Positions 6,913 through 14,463 of a DNA stretch of 51,307 bases are shown here, in pieces. A program made the position numbers and the translations under genes. Each line of letters starts with the position of its first letter. Position 1 is the stretch's first letter. The notes below the pieces were generated by a model that did no database searches, was not told where the DNA came from, and saw only the letters and a list, made by a program, of their open reading frames with translations. The DNA is taken from IMG/VR virus record IMGVR_UViG_3300018411_000029, positions 1-51,307 of that record. One strand, written 5' to 3'. Origin of the DNA: a virus.

Positions 6913-9086
6913 ATGGCCATAAAAGAACGCAATGGCATTTACCTGAGTGTGGTCAACTACGACGACATCTTCCGTCATCAGGCGCATCCTGCGATCCTCA
7001 TGAACGAGTTCAACATCGATCTGGAAGCCGATCGTCTTGAGCTTAATAACCTGATCTATGCCAGTCTTGACGGCGATTCGCTGAACAACACCGCCAGCTG
7101 TGACTGCGGTTCCATTGTCGGCATGGACAATTACAACATCCGTTGCAATAACTGCTTATCGCTGGTTGTCCCGGTTACCGAGAAGCCTCTGGAGTCTATC
7201 CTCTGGCTCAAAGCACCAGCGGGCATTAAAGCATTCATTAACCTTACGGTGTGGCGGATTCTGTCAAAGAACCTCAGCCATTCTAATTTCAACATCCTCG
7301 AGTACCTGACCAATCCCCGTTATCAACCGGCTGCTCCATTGGCTGCCGACAAGATGCGTAAGCTTGAGCGGCTCGAGATCCCACGCGGCTACAACCACTT
7401 CATCGAGAACTATGAAGCCATCCTGGTTGCCCTGGCCAAGGCGTCACTGATTGGTCCGTCTGCCAGCGCCCGGAAACGCCGCAAGATCATGCGCTTCCTT
7501 CAGGAGAATTTCGACCGGACGTTCTCCGAACACCTGCCATTCCCTACTCGCCTTGGCTTTATCCGCGAGTCGTCCAATAACCGGATCGTGTCCGACCCAA
7601 AGATGGTCCCTGCCATCGATGCGGCACACATCCTCATCGGCATCGACAACCGCGAAAACGCGGAGAACCAGCCCAAGCTGCCACAGGCTAACAAAGAAGC
7701 GCGGATGGTCAATGCCCTCAATAACTTCAGCGAGTACTATAAGTCGTTCGAGTCTGAGGTCATCTTTAAGAAGCCTGGGATCATGCGTAAGCTGATCTAT
7801 GGTACCCGGCCATACTGGGGATTCCGTTCGGTCATCACCTCCCGGCAAAAGCCACATCGTCAAGATGGCCTGGAGATGCCGTGGTCGCTAAGTATCTTGT
7901 TGTTCAAGGTCCACCTGCAAAACAAGCTCATGGCGCGGGGCTACACACCCAACGAAATGAATGCCCTGATCTACGAGAACACGTTGCGCTACCACCCGGA
8001 CTTGCACAACCTGCTGAACGAACTGCTGGACGAATCCCCAGGTGGGACCATTCCGACGCTGTTCGCGAGGAACCCCACCTTGACCAGGGGTTCCATAGGC
8101 TACAACCAGATCGATCACTTCAAGACTGACCCGACAGATAACACTGTCAGCATGAGTCCTCTGAACCTGATCGATAAGAATAAGTCACATTGTTCCTTCT
8201 AGGGGCGACTCTAGTCGAAGAACCTCTCTAACTGCTGGAAGACGCTAAAGCTACCTTACCACAACGCAGCTGGAAACGGCATTCGTGACGGTTTGAAAAG
8301 TAGGTAGATGATACAATGGGTCAATCAGCCTCGAAGTCCCTATCGCGCAGGGAAAGGGCCTAACCGTTAATGTGTAATTCATTAACCGAAGCGTATGGGA
8401 TGTGATCAACGACTATCGAAACCTACGGGGAGTAGAGTAGGCCACCAAGCGGGGTCGAAACGGGAGGCATCTCAGTCATGAGATGATGATATAGTCTGGT
8501 ATCCTGGCGTAATTGCCAGGGCTATGCAGGTAATGCTGCGGGGTGACGTTGCGTCTCACCTGAACATACGGCCGATTTCGACGGTAAAGCATTGCCGTCG
8601 TTAAACCTTTTAAATTGACGGGAACGTGCTGAGAGCTTCATCTACCAAGCTACAGTGGAAACACTGAAGTGGCCGAGGGTAACTCCGAGGGTACGGTAAT
8701 AAAGATGAAGATTGCACAATCCGCAGCCAAGACCCTACCGATTGCTGGGAAGCAAGCCAGGGGTACGGTTCATCGACTATCGAAAGGCGTCGGGAGACGA
8801 ACCGAGTAGAGTAGGTCTGGCAATTGACCGAAACAGAAGGTACCTGGTTTTACAGGTAAAGATATAGTCAGGTCATGGGGAAATCCCATGAGTGTCCCCG
8901 GATGCATTATGGGGCGAATTGCCACTGGATAAGCAGACGGCCAAAGCACTGAGTCGATTCGACCCAGTCACAGGCGTCATGGATCTGAACAAACCCTTCA
9001 CAGTTTCCCGTAACACCACCTTGCCGCCACCACTGATTGCCAGCATGACGAACTGGCTGATCGAAGGTGACCAGGTTTCACGATAA
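6913..9086 (+). CDS. RNA polymerase beta' N-terminal subunit, interrupted by two group I introns (spliced product 489 aa)
   Basis: Coding exons are 6913-8181, 8571-8585 and 8901-9086. The spliced protein matches the N-terminal half of bacterial beta': a zinc cluster C63-x-C65-x12-C78-x2-C81; a FRSVIT segment with a following PW-LSILLFK (equivalent to the GRSVI...P..MA.ELF region); RNPTLTRGSI at 386-395 (usual R-PTLHR-SI); and NADFDGD at 423-429, whose three Asp hold the catalytic magnesium. Residue N423 ends exon 1, ADFDG is exon 2, and the third Asp is the first codon of exon 3. Without splicing, exon 1 would run into six intron codons and stop at 8202, giving an inactive product. In phiKZ the corresponding subunit exists twice, in the virion enzyme and in the early-made enzyme; which one this is cannot be decided here. 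The ATG at 6913 is preceded by AAAGGTACTATAC. Confidence 0.9.
8182..8570 (+). ncRNA. Group I intron 1 (389 nt), no endonuclease gene
   Basis: The 5' exon ends in U (AAT codon, 8179-8181) and the intron ends in G at 8570, as group I chemistry needs. Core features by eye: a paired P4-P6-like segment around CTGCTGGAAGACGC...AACGCAGCTGGAAACGG (about 8230-8290), CGACTATCG (about 8409-8417) as the 5' side of P7, and GATATAGTC (about 8489-8497) as its 3' side, with the usual GGGAGTAGAGTAGG between. A short P1 is possible: GTTC at 8192-8195 pairs with exon GAAT through a terminal U-G; it is weaker than in intron 2. There is no open frame large enough for a homing endonuclease. Removing exactly this segment restores the beta' frame. 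Confidence 0.85.
8571..8585 (+). other. 15-nt micro-exon encoding ADFDG of the RNA polymerase active site
   Basis: GCC GAT TTC GAC GGT lies between the two introns and supplies five of the seven residues of NADFDGD, including two of the three metal-binding Asp. Its last seven bases also form the P1 helix of intron 2 with the intron's guide sequence, so the exon is at once coding sequence and ribozyme substrate. Confidence 0.85.
8586..8900 (+). ncRNA. Group I intron 2 (315 nt), no endonuclease gene
   Basis: Splice sites are well supported. P1: intron GCCGTCG (8594-8600) pairs with exon CGACGGT (8579-8585) over 7 bp ending in the required U-G. P10: intron GCATT (8589-8593) pairs with GATGC at the start of exon 3 (8901-8905). 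The intron ends in G at 8900. The core has AATCCGCAGCCAAG (about 8718-8731), ACGGTTCATCGACTATCG as the P6/P7 junction (about 8764-8781), and AAAGATATAGTC (about 8860-8871) closing P7. No protein-coding frame of useful length is inside. A GTG-initiated frame beginning at 8892 is just intron tail plus exon 3. Confidence 0.92.
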
Positions 9087-9140
9087 GGAGCAACTTATCA
9101 TCCTACTCACCCATTCTCACAAAGGGGGCTAAGTCTCAAC

Positions 9141-9764
9141 ATGGCTATTGCAATGTATGCGGACGAGTCGGAATTTCGGTCGATGCACTACGGGCTGCCG
9201 AAGTCAGAGGACCGGGCTGCCATTCGAAGCCGACTGGAGAACACAGCACGTTCCTTCGGGTTGATGGGCAGTGACCTGTATAACCGCGCCGTTGAGCGAT
9301 TCGAGTCGTTTGACTTTGATCGTATCGAGCGCAAGGTCGATGCACTGAAACGTAAAGTCACCCACCTCTTCGACAAGGATTCCATCCGCCCAATGTCGAA
9401 GATTGGTCAATTCCAGCAAGCCGGCCCGGAACAGGCTCGCTGGCTCATGGCCAACCCACGGGCAAAGCAGTTGTTTGAGAAGGACATGATGAATGGCTGG
9501 AGGAGTTTCCTCAAGCACGAAAATCGTGGCCGGATCGGCGAAGATGACCCCGATTACCAGGAAGTCACTAACGGACTGCTGCAATTCGATGAGCACGGCC
9601 ACTCCAAGTTCGTCGAGTACTTGCATCTGTATGACTCTGATGGACGGACTCAGTTGACGTTTGCCGACCAGGTCACCATCCGTGACTCAATGTGGGCCAA
9701 TTTCAACACCTTCCTCGATGAGGGTTTGGACGACCCGAGCTGTCCAGATAACAGCTCGCTTTGA
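9141..9764 (+). CDS. Unrecognised protein, 207 aa
   Basis: The ATG at 9141 follows a CACAAAGGGGGCTAAGTCTCAAC leader (AAAGGGGG is a reasonable but distant ribosome site). The product is charged and mostly helical in character, with a basic helix RIERKVDALKRKVTHLFDKD at about 55-74 and an acidic C-terminal end. No motif was recognised. It lies 54 bases after the beta' gene and is closed by its own hairpin, so it may be co-transcribed with the polymerase subunit. Confidence 0.75.
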   Translation: MAIAMYADESEFRSMHYGLPKSEDRAAIRSRLENTARSFGLMGSDLYNRAVERFESFDFDRIERKVDALKRKVTHLFDKDSIRPMSKIGQFQQAGPEQARWLMANPRAKQLFEKDMMNGWRSFLKHENRGRIGEDDPDYQEVTNGLLQFDEHGHSKFVEYLHLYDSDGRTQLTFADQVTIRDSMWANFNTFLDEGLDDPSCPDNSSL

Positions 9765-9769
9765 CTGAT

Positions 9770-9809
9770 AGGGTGACACACCTGCCGATTGGTATGTGTG
9801 TCACCCCTT
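9770..9809 (+). terminator. Hairpin terminator
   Basis: GGGTGACACAC pairs with GTGTGTCACCC (11 bp) around a loop of about 14 bases; followed by CTTCCGTT, only moderately T-rich. Confidence 0.7.
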
Positions 9810-9854
9810 CCGTTACTGCCACCGCAATCCTTTTTCTTTGTCGGAGTCTTCCCC

Positions 9855-10295
9855 ATGTCCCGTGTGATTCCCGTCCTAGGTCCAGCAGGCTTCGCTTCTG
9901 ACCTGACCATCAAAGCCGACGAGGCCATGGCCAACTTCTATATCACGCAGAAGTCTCAGTCGGACATGTACCGTGGGTCCCTGGTCAGTCTAGGGGCCAT
10001 CATCAGTCAGTTTGGTAACAATCCAATTGAGCTACAGAACGAGACTTACCGCGTCTTACAGTCTTATTTTGAGCGTCAGTTTGATGCTGTGGATCTGAAC
10101 GTCAACGCTGTCACGAAAGGGAACAGTATTGATTTACAGATCAGTGTTATCTTACGAGACGGAGACAAGAGCATTGACATTGTTCACGTGGTAACGTCCA
10201 CGGACTCGCGTATCCGTAGCATCATCGATTTACAAAACAACGGCCGGCCTTTCATTCCGGCTGATACCTTTAATGTACAAGGAGCTTCACTGTGA
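9855..10295 (+). CDS. Unrecognised protein, 146 aa, possibly tail/baseplate-related
   Basis: The open frame extends upstream, but ATG 9855 with GGAG nine bases before it is the likely start. The C-terminal half alternates hydrophobic strands (AVDLNVNAVTKG, SIDLQISVILRDG, SIDIVHVVTST), and the N-terminal half is helical with NPIELQNETYRVLQSYFERQ. This layout is loosely like gp25-type baseplate wedge proteins, but the similarity is too vague to name it. Its last four bases overlap the GTG start of the next gene, so the two are translationally coupled. Confidence 0.7.
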   Translation: MSRVIPVLGPAGFASDLTIKADEAMANFYITQKSQSDMYRGSLVSLGAIISQFGNNPIELQNETYRVLQSYFERQFDAVDLNVNAVTKGNSIDLQISVILRDGDKSIDIVHVVTSTDSRIRSIIDLQNNGRPFIPADTFNVQGASL

Positions 10296-10846
10296 CCGAG
10301 CAAACCAAAGATCAGATCATCGCTGACCTCGAAGCGCGCGTAGCCACCCTCGAGTCCACCCTGATCGCCACCAACGATGCGCTTACCAACATCCAGCGCT
10401 CCATTGTCGAACTGACCGCCGATCATGTTCAGCGTGTTTTCAATGACGACGTCCTGGTCGACTCCATTGCTCACCGCATCATGGTTGCTGGCGCCAACGC
10501 TATCTCCCACAAGGTCAAGTCTTCCAAGCAGCGTGCTCCCGAGCTGGTGGTAGTGGAAGGTTACGTCCCAGGCGCTATCCGTGTCACCCTGACTGACGCC
10601 GGCACTGTGATCGAAGAGCAGACCGAAGACGGCCAGTGGGTCTCCGGCGACGACATCTCCGAAGAGCTGCGCCAGCCCCACGTGGTCACCGTGTTTGGCG
10701 ACCTGGTTGTCTCCTACGGCGGTCAACTGGACCGTACTTACTACGTGGTGGAATCCACCCACCTGGAAGAGTTCCGTCGTCAGACCTCGGCTCAGGCCAT
10801 GGAAGTTACCCGCACTGTTGAAGAAGCAGCTGAAACCATCCAGTAA
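10292..10846 (+). CDS. Unrecognised protein with N-terminal coiled coil, 184 aa
   Basis: Starts with GTG 10292 inside the previous stop (GTGA overlap), 7 bases after AAGGAG. Residues 1-50 form a clear amphipathic coiled-coil heptad pattern (DQIIADLEARVATLESTLIA). The rest is beta-rich and acidic. Codon use is strongly biased to C/G-ending codons, like the capsid gene, which suggests an abundant, possibly virion, protein. No family recognised. Confidence 0.75.
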   Translation: MTEQTKDQIIADLEARVATLESTLIATNDALTNIQRSIVELTADHVQRVFNDDVLVDSIAHRIMVAGANAISHKVKSSKQRAPELVVVEGYVPGAIRVTLTDAGTVIEEQTEDGQWVSGDDISEELRQPHVVTVFGDLVVSYGGQLDRTYYVVESTHLEEFRRQTSAQAMEVTRTVEEAAETIQ

Positions 10847-10857
10847 GACGACATAAT

Positions 10858-10877
10858 GGGGCGGGTTAACCCGCCCT
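10858..10877 (+). terminator. Palindromic hairpin (weak terminator)
   Basis: An 18-base perfect palindrome, GGGCGGG-TTAA-CCCGCCC, right after the stop of the coiled-coil gene. There is no U-tract, so it may be a partial terminator or an mRNA 3'-end stabiliser. Confidence 0.55.
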
Positions 10878-10893
10878 GTTCGAGGATATAGCC

Positions 10894-11484
10894 ATGCAAC
10901 TGAACTCCGATGACTTCGAACGTCTGGAAGCCATGGATTACGAGAACAACGCCCGATTACGTGAATCGGACTTTGTTCGTCGTCTCCTGCCTCACCTGAT
11001 CCCCTCGGAAGACGGGCGAAAGCGCGACGTTTCGATCTATGTCGCAGCAGCAGGTCATCCGAACCGCATGATCGATGTGGTCGCCGATTCGGACCCCAGC
11101 AAGCTTCTTTTCACCGTACCGCCGCTGATCTCCCAGACCCCCATGGTCATTCGATCACTCGATGCCCAACCTGGTACCGATATCGGAGAGATCACCGCCC
11201 AGTTCGAAGCCCAGATTACCACCGAGCATCCCGGTTCTGTGATCAACGGGTTCGTTCAGCGTCTGATGGCCATCAACTTCACCCCAGCCGAAGCAATTGA
11301 GGTTGCCTACGGCAGGATGTGGCTTCAGATCTACCGTCGGTACAACATCCCACTGGAACGCCTGTTCGGCGACCAGGCCAAAGCTATCGAAGCGGCGCTC
11401 GGTCCTGTAAAGGAGGAGCAACCCGCTTCCTCCACTCGGAACACCATGGATGAAATCGACGAAGACGACCTCGCACCCATCTGA
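10894..11484 (+). CDS. Unrecognised protein, 196 aa
   Basis: ATG 10894 follows CGAGGATATAGCC (GAGG ribosome site). The product begins with an acidic helical stretch, has a central beta-rich part (DVSIYVAAAG, MIDVVADS, LLFTVPPLI) and ends in an acidic tail EIDEDDLAPI. Its 3' end overlaps the 5' end of the phosphoesterase gene by about 35 bases in another frame. No family was recognised. Confidence 0.7.
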   Translation: MQLNSDDFERLEAMDYENNARLRESDFVRRLLPHLIPSEDGRKRDVSIYVAAAGHPNRMIDVVADSDPSKLLFTVPPLISQTPMVIRSLDAQPGTDIGEITAQFEAQITTEHPGSVINGFVQRLMAINFTPAEAIEVAYGRMWLQIYRRYNIPLERLFGDQAKAIEAALGPVKEEQPASSTRNTMDEIDEDDLAPI

Positions 11485-12601
11485 AATTACGATGGCGTCC
11501 ATCTCAGATATCCACTTGGCGCATCCGCGCACCAGTACGTACCACATTATCGACAATTTGCGAAAAGCCTTTCCCGATAATGCGGACACCGCCAAGCTGG
11601 ATATCCTGTTCTTCGCCGGAGATGTCTTTGACCGGCTGATGAACCTGCCTCAGGACGAGGTAGATGCGATCCAGGAATGGATCGCTGACTTACTGAAACT
11701 GTGCGTCAAACACAACATCATTGTTCGGGTGTTGGAAGGCACCCCCAGCCATGATTGGCGTCAGTCCAAGCAGTTTGTCAACGTCAACAATTCGCTGCAC
11801 ATCAAAGCCAACCTTAAGTATGTCGATACCTTGTCCATCGAGGTGATCGACGAGCTGGGTGGGCTAAGTGTCCTGTATGTCCCTGACGAATGGAATGCTG
11901 ACGCATCGGTGACCTGGCAACAGACCCTGGAGCTGTTAGGTATCCATGGGATGTCTCAGGTGGATGTGGCCTGCATGCACGGCTCATTTGACTATCAGCT
12001 GCCTGTGGAGTCAGTCAAAAACCACAACAGTGAACAATACATGTCCATTGTGCGCAGCTACATCACCATCGGTCACGTGCACATCCGTTCTGAGCGCGGC
12101 GGTAAGATTCTGGCCCAGGGTTCCTTTGACCGACTCTCACACGGTGAGGAATCTCCCAAAGGCCACTACCGTGCCTGTCTGTCTCCATCCGGTAATTACC
12201 ACTGGTTTGTGGAGAACACAGGTGCTCGGATCTATAAGACCCTCGATTGTCGCGAGATGTCGACTGAGGCAGTGATTGCCTTACTCGAGTCGTACGAAGA
12301 TTGTCCTGATCTGTCCCGGTTTCGCCTGCTTATCACCCGTGGGTCTGTGGTTCAACATGGCATCAAGGATGTCCGACGTCGCTTCCCGCAGTTTGTCCTA
12401 AGTACCCAAATGGACGAGCTGAAGACTCAGGAAGACGCTGCGATTATCCAGGATAGACAGCCAGCCTTGAAGCCTATCAGCATCACCCCGACTAACATCG
12501 GGCACCTGGTAGCTGATCGGCTTAAGCGACTGTACCATGATGAGCACGATCCTGAAGTCATCTCGGTTCTGACTGTCCTAGGTAAATACAGTCAAGTATA
12601 G
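11450..12601 (+). CDS. SbcD/Mre11-like calcineurin-type metallophosphoesterase, up to 383 aa
   Basis: The protein has the five-block metal centre of the calcineurin-like phosphoesterases: SDIHL (D-x-H, residues 19-23), FFAGDVFD (GD-x-x-D, about 54-61), EGTPSHDW (usual GNHD, about 98-105, altered to PSHD), MHGS (about 178-181) and IGHVHIRS (GH-x-H, about 204-211). This order fits SbcD/Mre11 nuclease subunits, which process DNA ends and recombination intermediates. A matching SbcC-type ATPase is not in the window. The start is uncertain: ATG 11450 lies inside the previous gene; ATG 11492 would cut into the first strand (ITMASISDIHL), so the upstream start is preferred. The C-terminal third (270-383) is unrecognised and may bind the ATPase partner. 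Confidence 0.85.
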   Translation: MKSTKTTSHPSEITMASISDIHLAHPRTSTYHIIDNLRKAFPDNADTAKLDILFFAGDVFDRLMNLPQDEVDAIQEWIADLLKLCVKHNIIVRVLEGTPSHDWRQSKQFVNVNNSLHIKANLKYVDTLSIEVIDELGGLSVLYVPDEWNADASVTWQQTLELLGIHGMSQVDVACMHGSFDYQLPVESVKNHNSEQYMSIVRSYITIGHVHIRSERGGKILAQGSFDRLSHGEESPKGHYRACLSPSGNYHWFVENTGARIYKTLDCREMSTEAVIALLESYEDCPDLSRFRLLITRGSVVQHGIKDVRRRFPQFVLSTQMDELKTQEDAAIIQDRQPALKPISITPTNIGHLVADRLKRLYHDEHDPEVISVLTVLGKYSQV

Positions 12602-12611
12602 GTAGACACCC

Positions 12612-13481
12612 ATGAGTAACAACGCGCAAGCCATGGCTGTTTTGTCCGAACGAGACCTTGGCCAGATTCCCGTGTCCATCGGAACGAGTCTGGCCCTGGA
12701 AGGAGCCTTCGGGATTCTCGAGGACAACCACAACCCCAAGCCCATTATCAACCAGATCGATGTACTGTATGTCAATATCCGAACGCTGGTGCGTAACCTA
12801 GCCGGATCATTGAACCCCGAACTGGCGCACTACGTGTTCCCGGAAGACATGGCGGCTATCTTGATCAACGAGATGACCGTCATCGACCAGTCCATCCGTC
12901 AGATCACGAATGAACGGGCTCGAACTCAGTTTTACCTTTGTAACTATCGAGGACTGCCGAAACGATTCCCCCACGCTATTTTAAAGGCCGCTAACACCGA
13001 GCGTCAGAAACTTGCCGCCATTCGGGAAGAACAGACGGTCATCGAGCTGCTGGGTCTTCTGCCTAACCACCCGCACCTGAAGACACTTGAGACGGACATC
13101 GATATCCCTAACGACCCGTACCGTGTACTGATGTTGACCAGTTATGCCGTAGACCTGCTTCAGCGTTATCGTTTCAGTGCCTTGACTTTGTTGGAATCGC
13201 ACACGGGTGCTACCAAGGCCCAGACGTTCTGGTACACCAAGTTATCGAACGGTAAAGAGTTGACCAACATCCCTTTTGATCGCATGACCCTGCAATTCTT
13301 TGGGGATGGAAGTAATCTCTTCACCGCATATCCGATCAAGTACCGTCGGATAATGCAGACGATCGCTGATAAAAACAGATGGAACTCACTGACTACTAAA
13401 GACTACATTATCGACTGCGTCAAGAAGGCCTATGAGCCCGAACTGGAGCGGCTGGTGATCAATCTCTACGCGAAAAGCTGA
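12612..13481 (+). CDS. Unrecognised protein, 289 aa
   Basis: ATG 12612 is 11 bases downstream of the phosphoesterase stop, with AGGTAGACACCC before it, so the genes are likely co-translated. The product is largely helical, with an NERARTQFYLCNYRG segment near 100 and a well-ordered C-terminal part containing FDRMTLQFFGDGSN (about 220-233). No motif of a known family was found. Its neighbours (nuclease before, SSB-like after) suggest a DNA-replication or repair role by position only. Confidence 0.7.
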   Translation: MSNNAQAMAVLSERDLGQIPVSIGTSLALEGAFGILEDNHNPKPIINQIDVLYVNIRTLVRNLAGSLNPELAHYVFPEDMAAILINEMTVIDQSIRQITNERARTQFYLCNYRGLPKRFPHAILKAANTERQKLAAIREEQTVIELLGLLPNHPHLKTLETDIDIPNDPYRVLMLTSYAVDLLQRYRFSALTLLESHTGATKAQTFWYTKLSNGKELTNIPFDRMTLQFFGDGSNLFTAYPIKYRRIMQTIADKNRWNSLTTKDYIIDCVKKAYEPELERLVINLYAKS

Positions 13482-13517
13482 GCCTCCTGAACCCCCCTGT
13501 TAAAAAGAACCCATCAC

Positions 13518-13532
13518 CTCTATATTGTAGAG
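13518..13532. promoter_or_regulatory. Near-palindromic AT-rich element upstream of the SSB-like gene
   Basis: CTCTATATTGTAGAG, 28 bases before the ATG of the SSB-like gene. It shares a TATTGTA core with CCTATTGTATAGG at 4676-4688 in the capsid control region. It may be a phage promoter or an operator; two copies are not enough to decide. Confidence 0.35.
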
Positions 13533-13559
13533 AAAACGCCTAGACCGTTGGAGTACACC

Positions 13560-14282
13560 ATGAGCGAACAAAACCAGCGTCCTGAAACCATTCTGGACGA
13601 TCCATCTCTGGCGTTGAAAGCCAAACGTCAAGATGACATGGAAGGTGAACCTACCCTCCGCCCTAGCTACTACGAGAACAATCCCCGTCTGGTTGTGGCC
13701 ACCAAAGTGCCGAACGACAAGAACAACGGTAAGATCGACGCCAAACTGTCGAACCGTGCGTTTTTCTCGATTCTGCGCGCCCTGGAAGCGGTAGCAAACA
13801 GCAAAGAACCGGTTGTCTGGTTCATGGACAACAAGGGCCATCGCTTCATCGACAAGAAGCGTGACCCGAACCCCTCGATCATGAGCTGCATCAAGATGGA
13901 AAAGAATGCCGAAGGCGTTATCTCCATCTGCATCAGTGCCGGTAAGACCCGTCCCCTGATCGAGTTCCCGTTCCTCGACGACACCTATCACAAGTTCCGT
14001 GATGCGAACGGCTCCATGCCGGTAGCGATCGCTTCCCGCCTGTACTGCCTCGCCTGGATCGACACCATGCGCGAGTACATGGGTAAGGTGCTTGAACGTC
14101 ATTACAAGAAGCCCGAGTGGATGAATCGCAACCGTGGCAACGGTGGTGGTAACCAAGGTGGCTGGAATAACGGTGGTGGTAACAATGGCGGCGGTGGTTG
14201 GGGCGGTGGTAATGCTGGCCATACCAGCAGCGCACCCAGCGGCGGCAGCGACTTCAGCTTTGACTCGGACGTGCCTCTCTAG
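13560..14282 (+). CDS. SSB-like single-stranded DNA-binding protein (probable), 240 aa
   Basis: ATG 13560 has TTGGAG six bases upstream. The protein has an N-terminal globular part (about 1-185), a Gly/Asn/Trp-rich linker (about 186-225, many GGG and GGWG runs), and an acidic, hydrophobic-ended tip (DFSFDSDVPL). This three-part design, with the tip resembling the DDDIPF end of bacterial SSB that docks partner proteins, is the basis of the call; the globular part itself was not matched to an OB fold by eye. The gene is highly codon-biased, fitting an abundant replication protein. Confidence 0.65.
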   Translation: MSEQNQRPETILDDPSLALKAKRQDDMEGEPTLRPSYYENNPRLVVATKVPNDKNNGKIDAKLSNRAFFSILRALEAVANSKEPVVWFMDNKGHRFIDKKRDPNPSIMSCIKMEKNAEGVISICISAGKTRPLIEFPFLDDTYHKFRDANGSMPVAIASRLYCLAWIDTMREYMGKVLERHYKKPEWMNRNRGNGGGNQGGWNNGGGNNGGGGWGGGNAGHTSSAPSGGSDFSFDSDVPL

Positions 14283-14315
14283 GACCTGAATACGAATTAA
14301 GCCTTGATCATGGAT

Positions 14316-14344
14316 CGACACAGGGTCATTACGACCCTGTGTCG
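14316..14344 (+). terminator. Hairpin terminator after the SSB-like gene
   Basis: A perfect 12-bp stem, CGACACAGGGTC with GACCCTGTGTCG, around a 5-base loop. No strong U-tract follows. The next 119 bases before the following gene contain GATACATTATCAGT (about 14383-14396), similar to the promoter-like element at 37464, but no gene. Confidence 0.7.
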
Positions 14345-14463
14345 GCCTTATACCCTCTCGAGGTTTCATTCAACCATTTTAAGGCGATACATTATCAGTC
14401 TGATCGCCGATCTATCAATCGGTATAACCATCCACTGATTCATCACCATCCTCGAGGTAATCG

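Noticed and set aside
8182-8202. Six extra codons at the end of the beta' exon 1 frame as the true C-terminus
   Set aside because: They are the first intron bases read through; the motif NADFDGD is only completed by splicing to the downstream exons.
8892-9086. A separate 64-aa gene starting with GTG
   Set aside because: Its first three codons are intron tail and the remainder is exon 3, continuing the beta' sequence after DFDGD.
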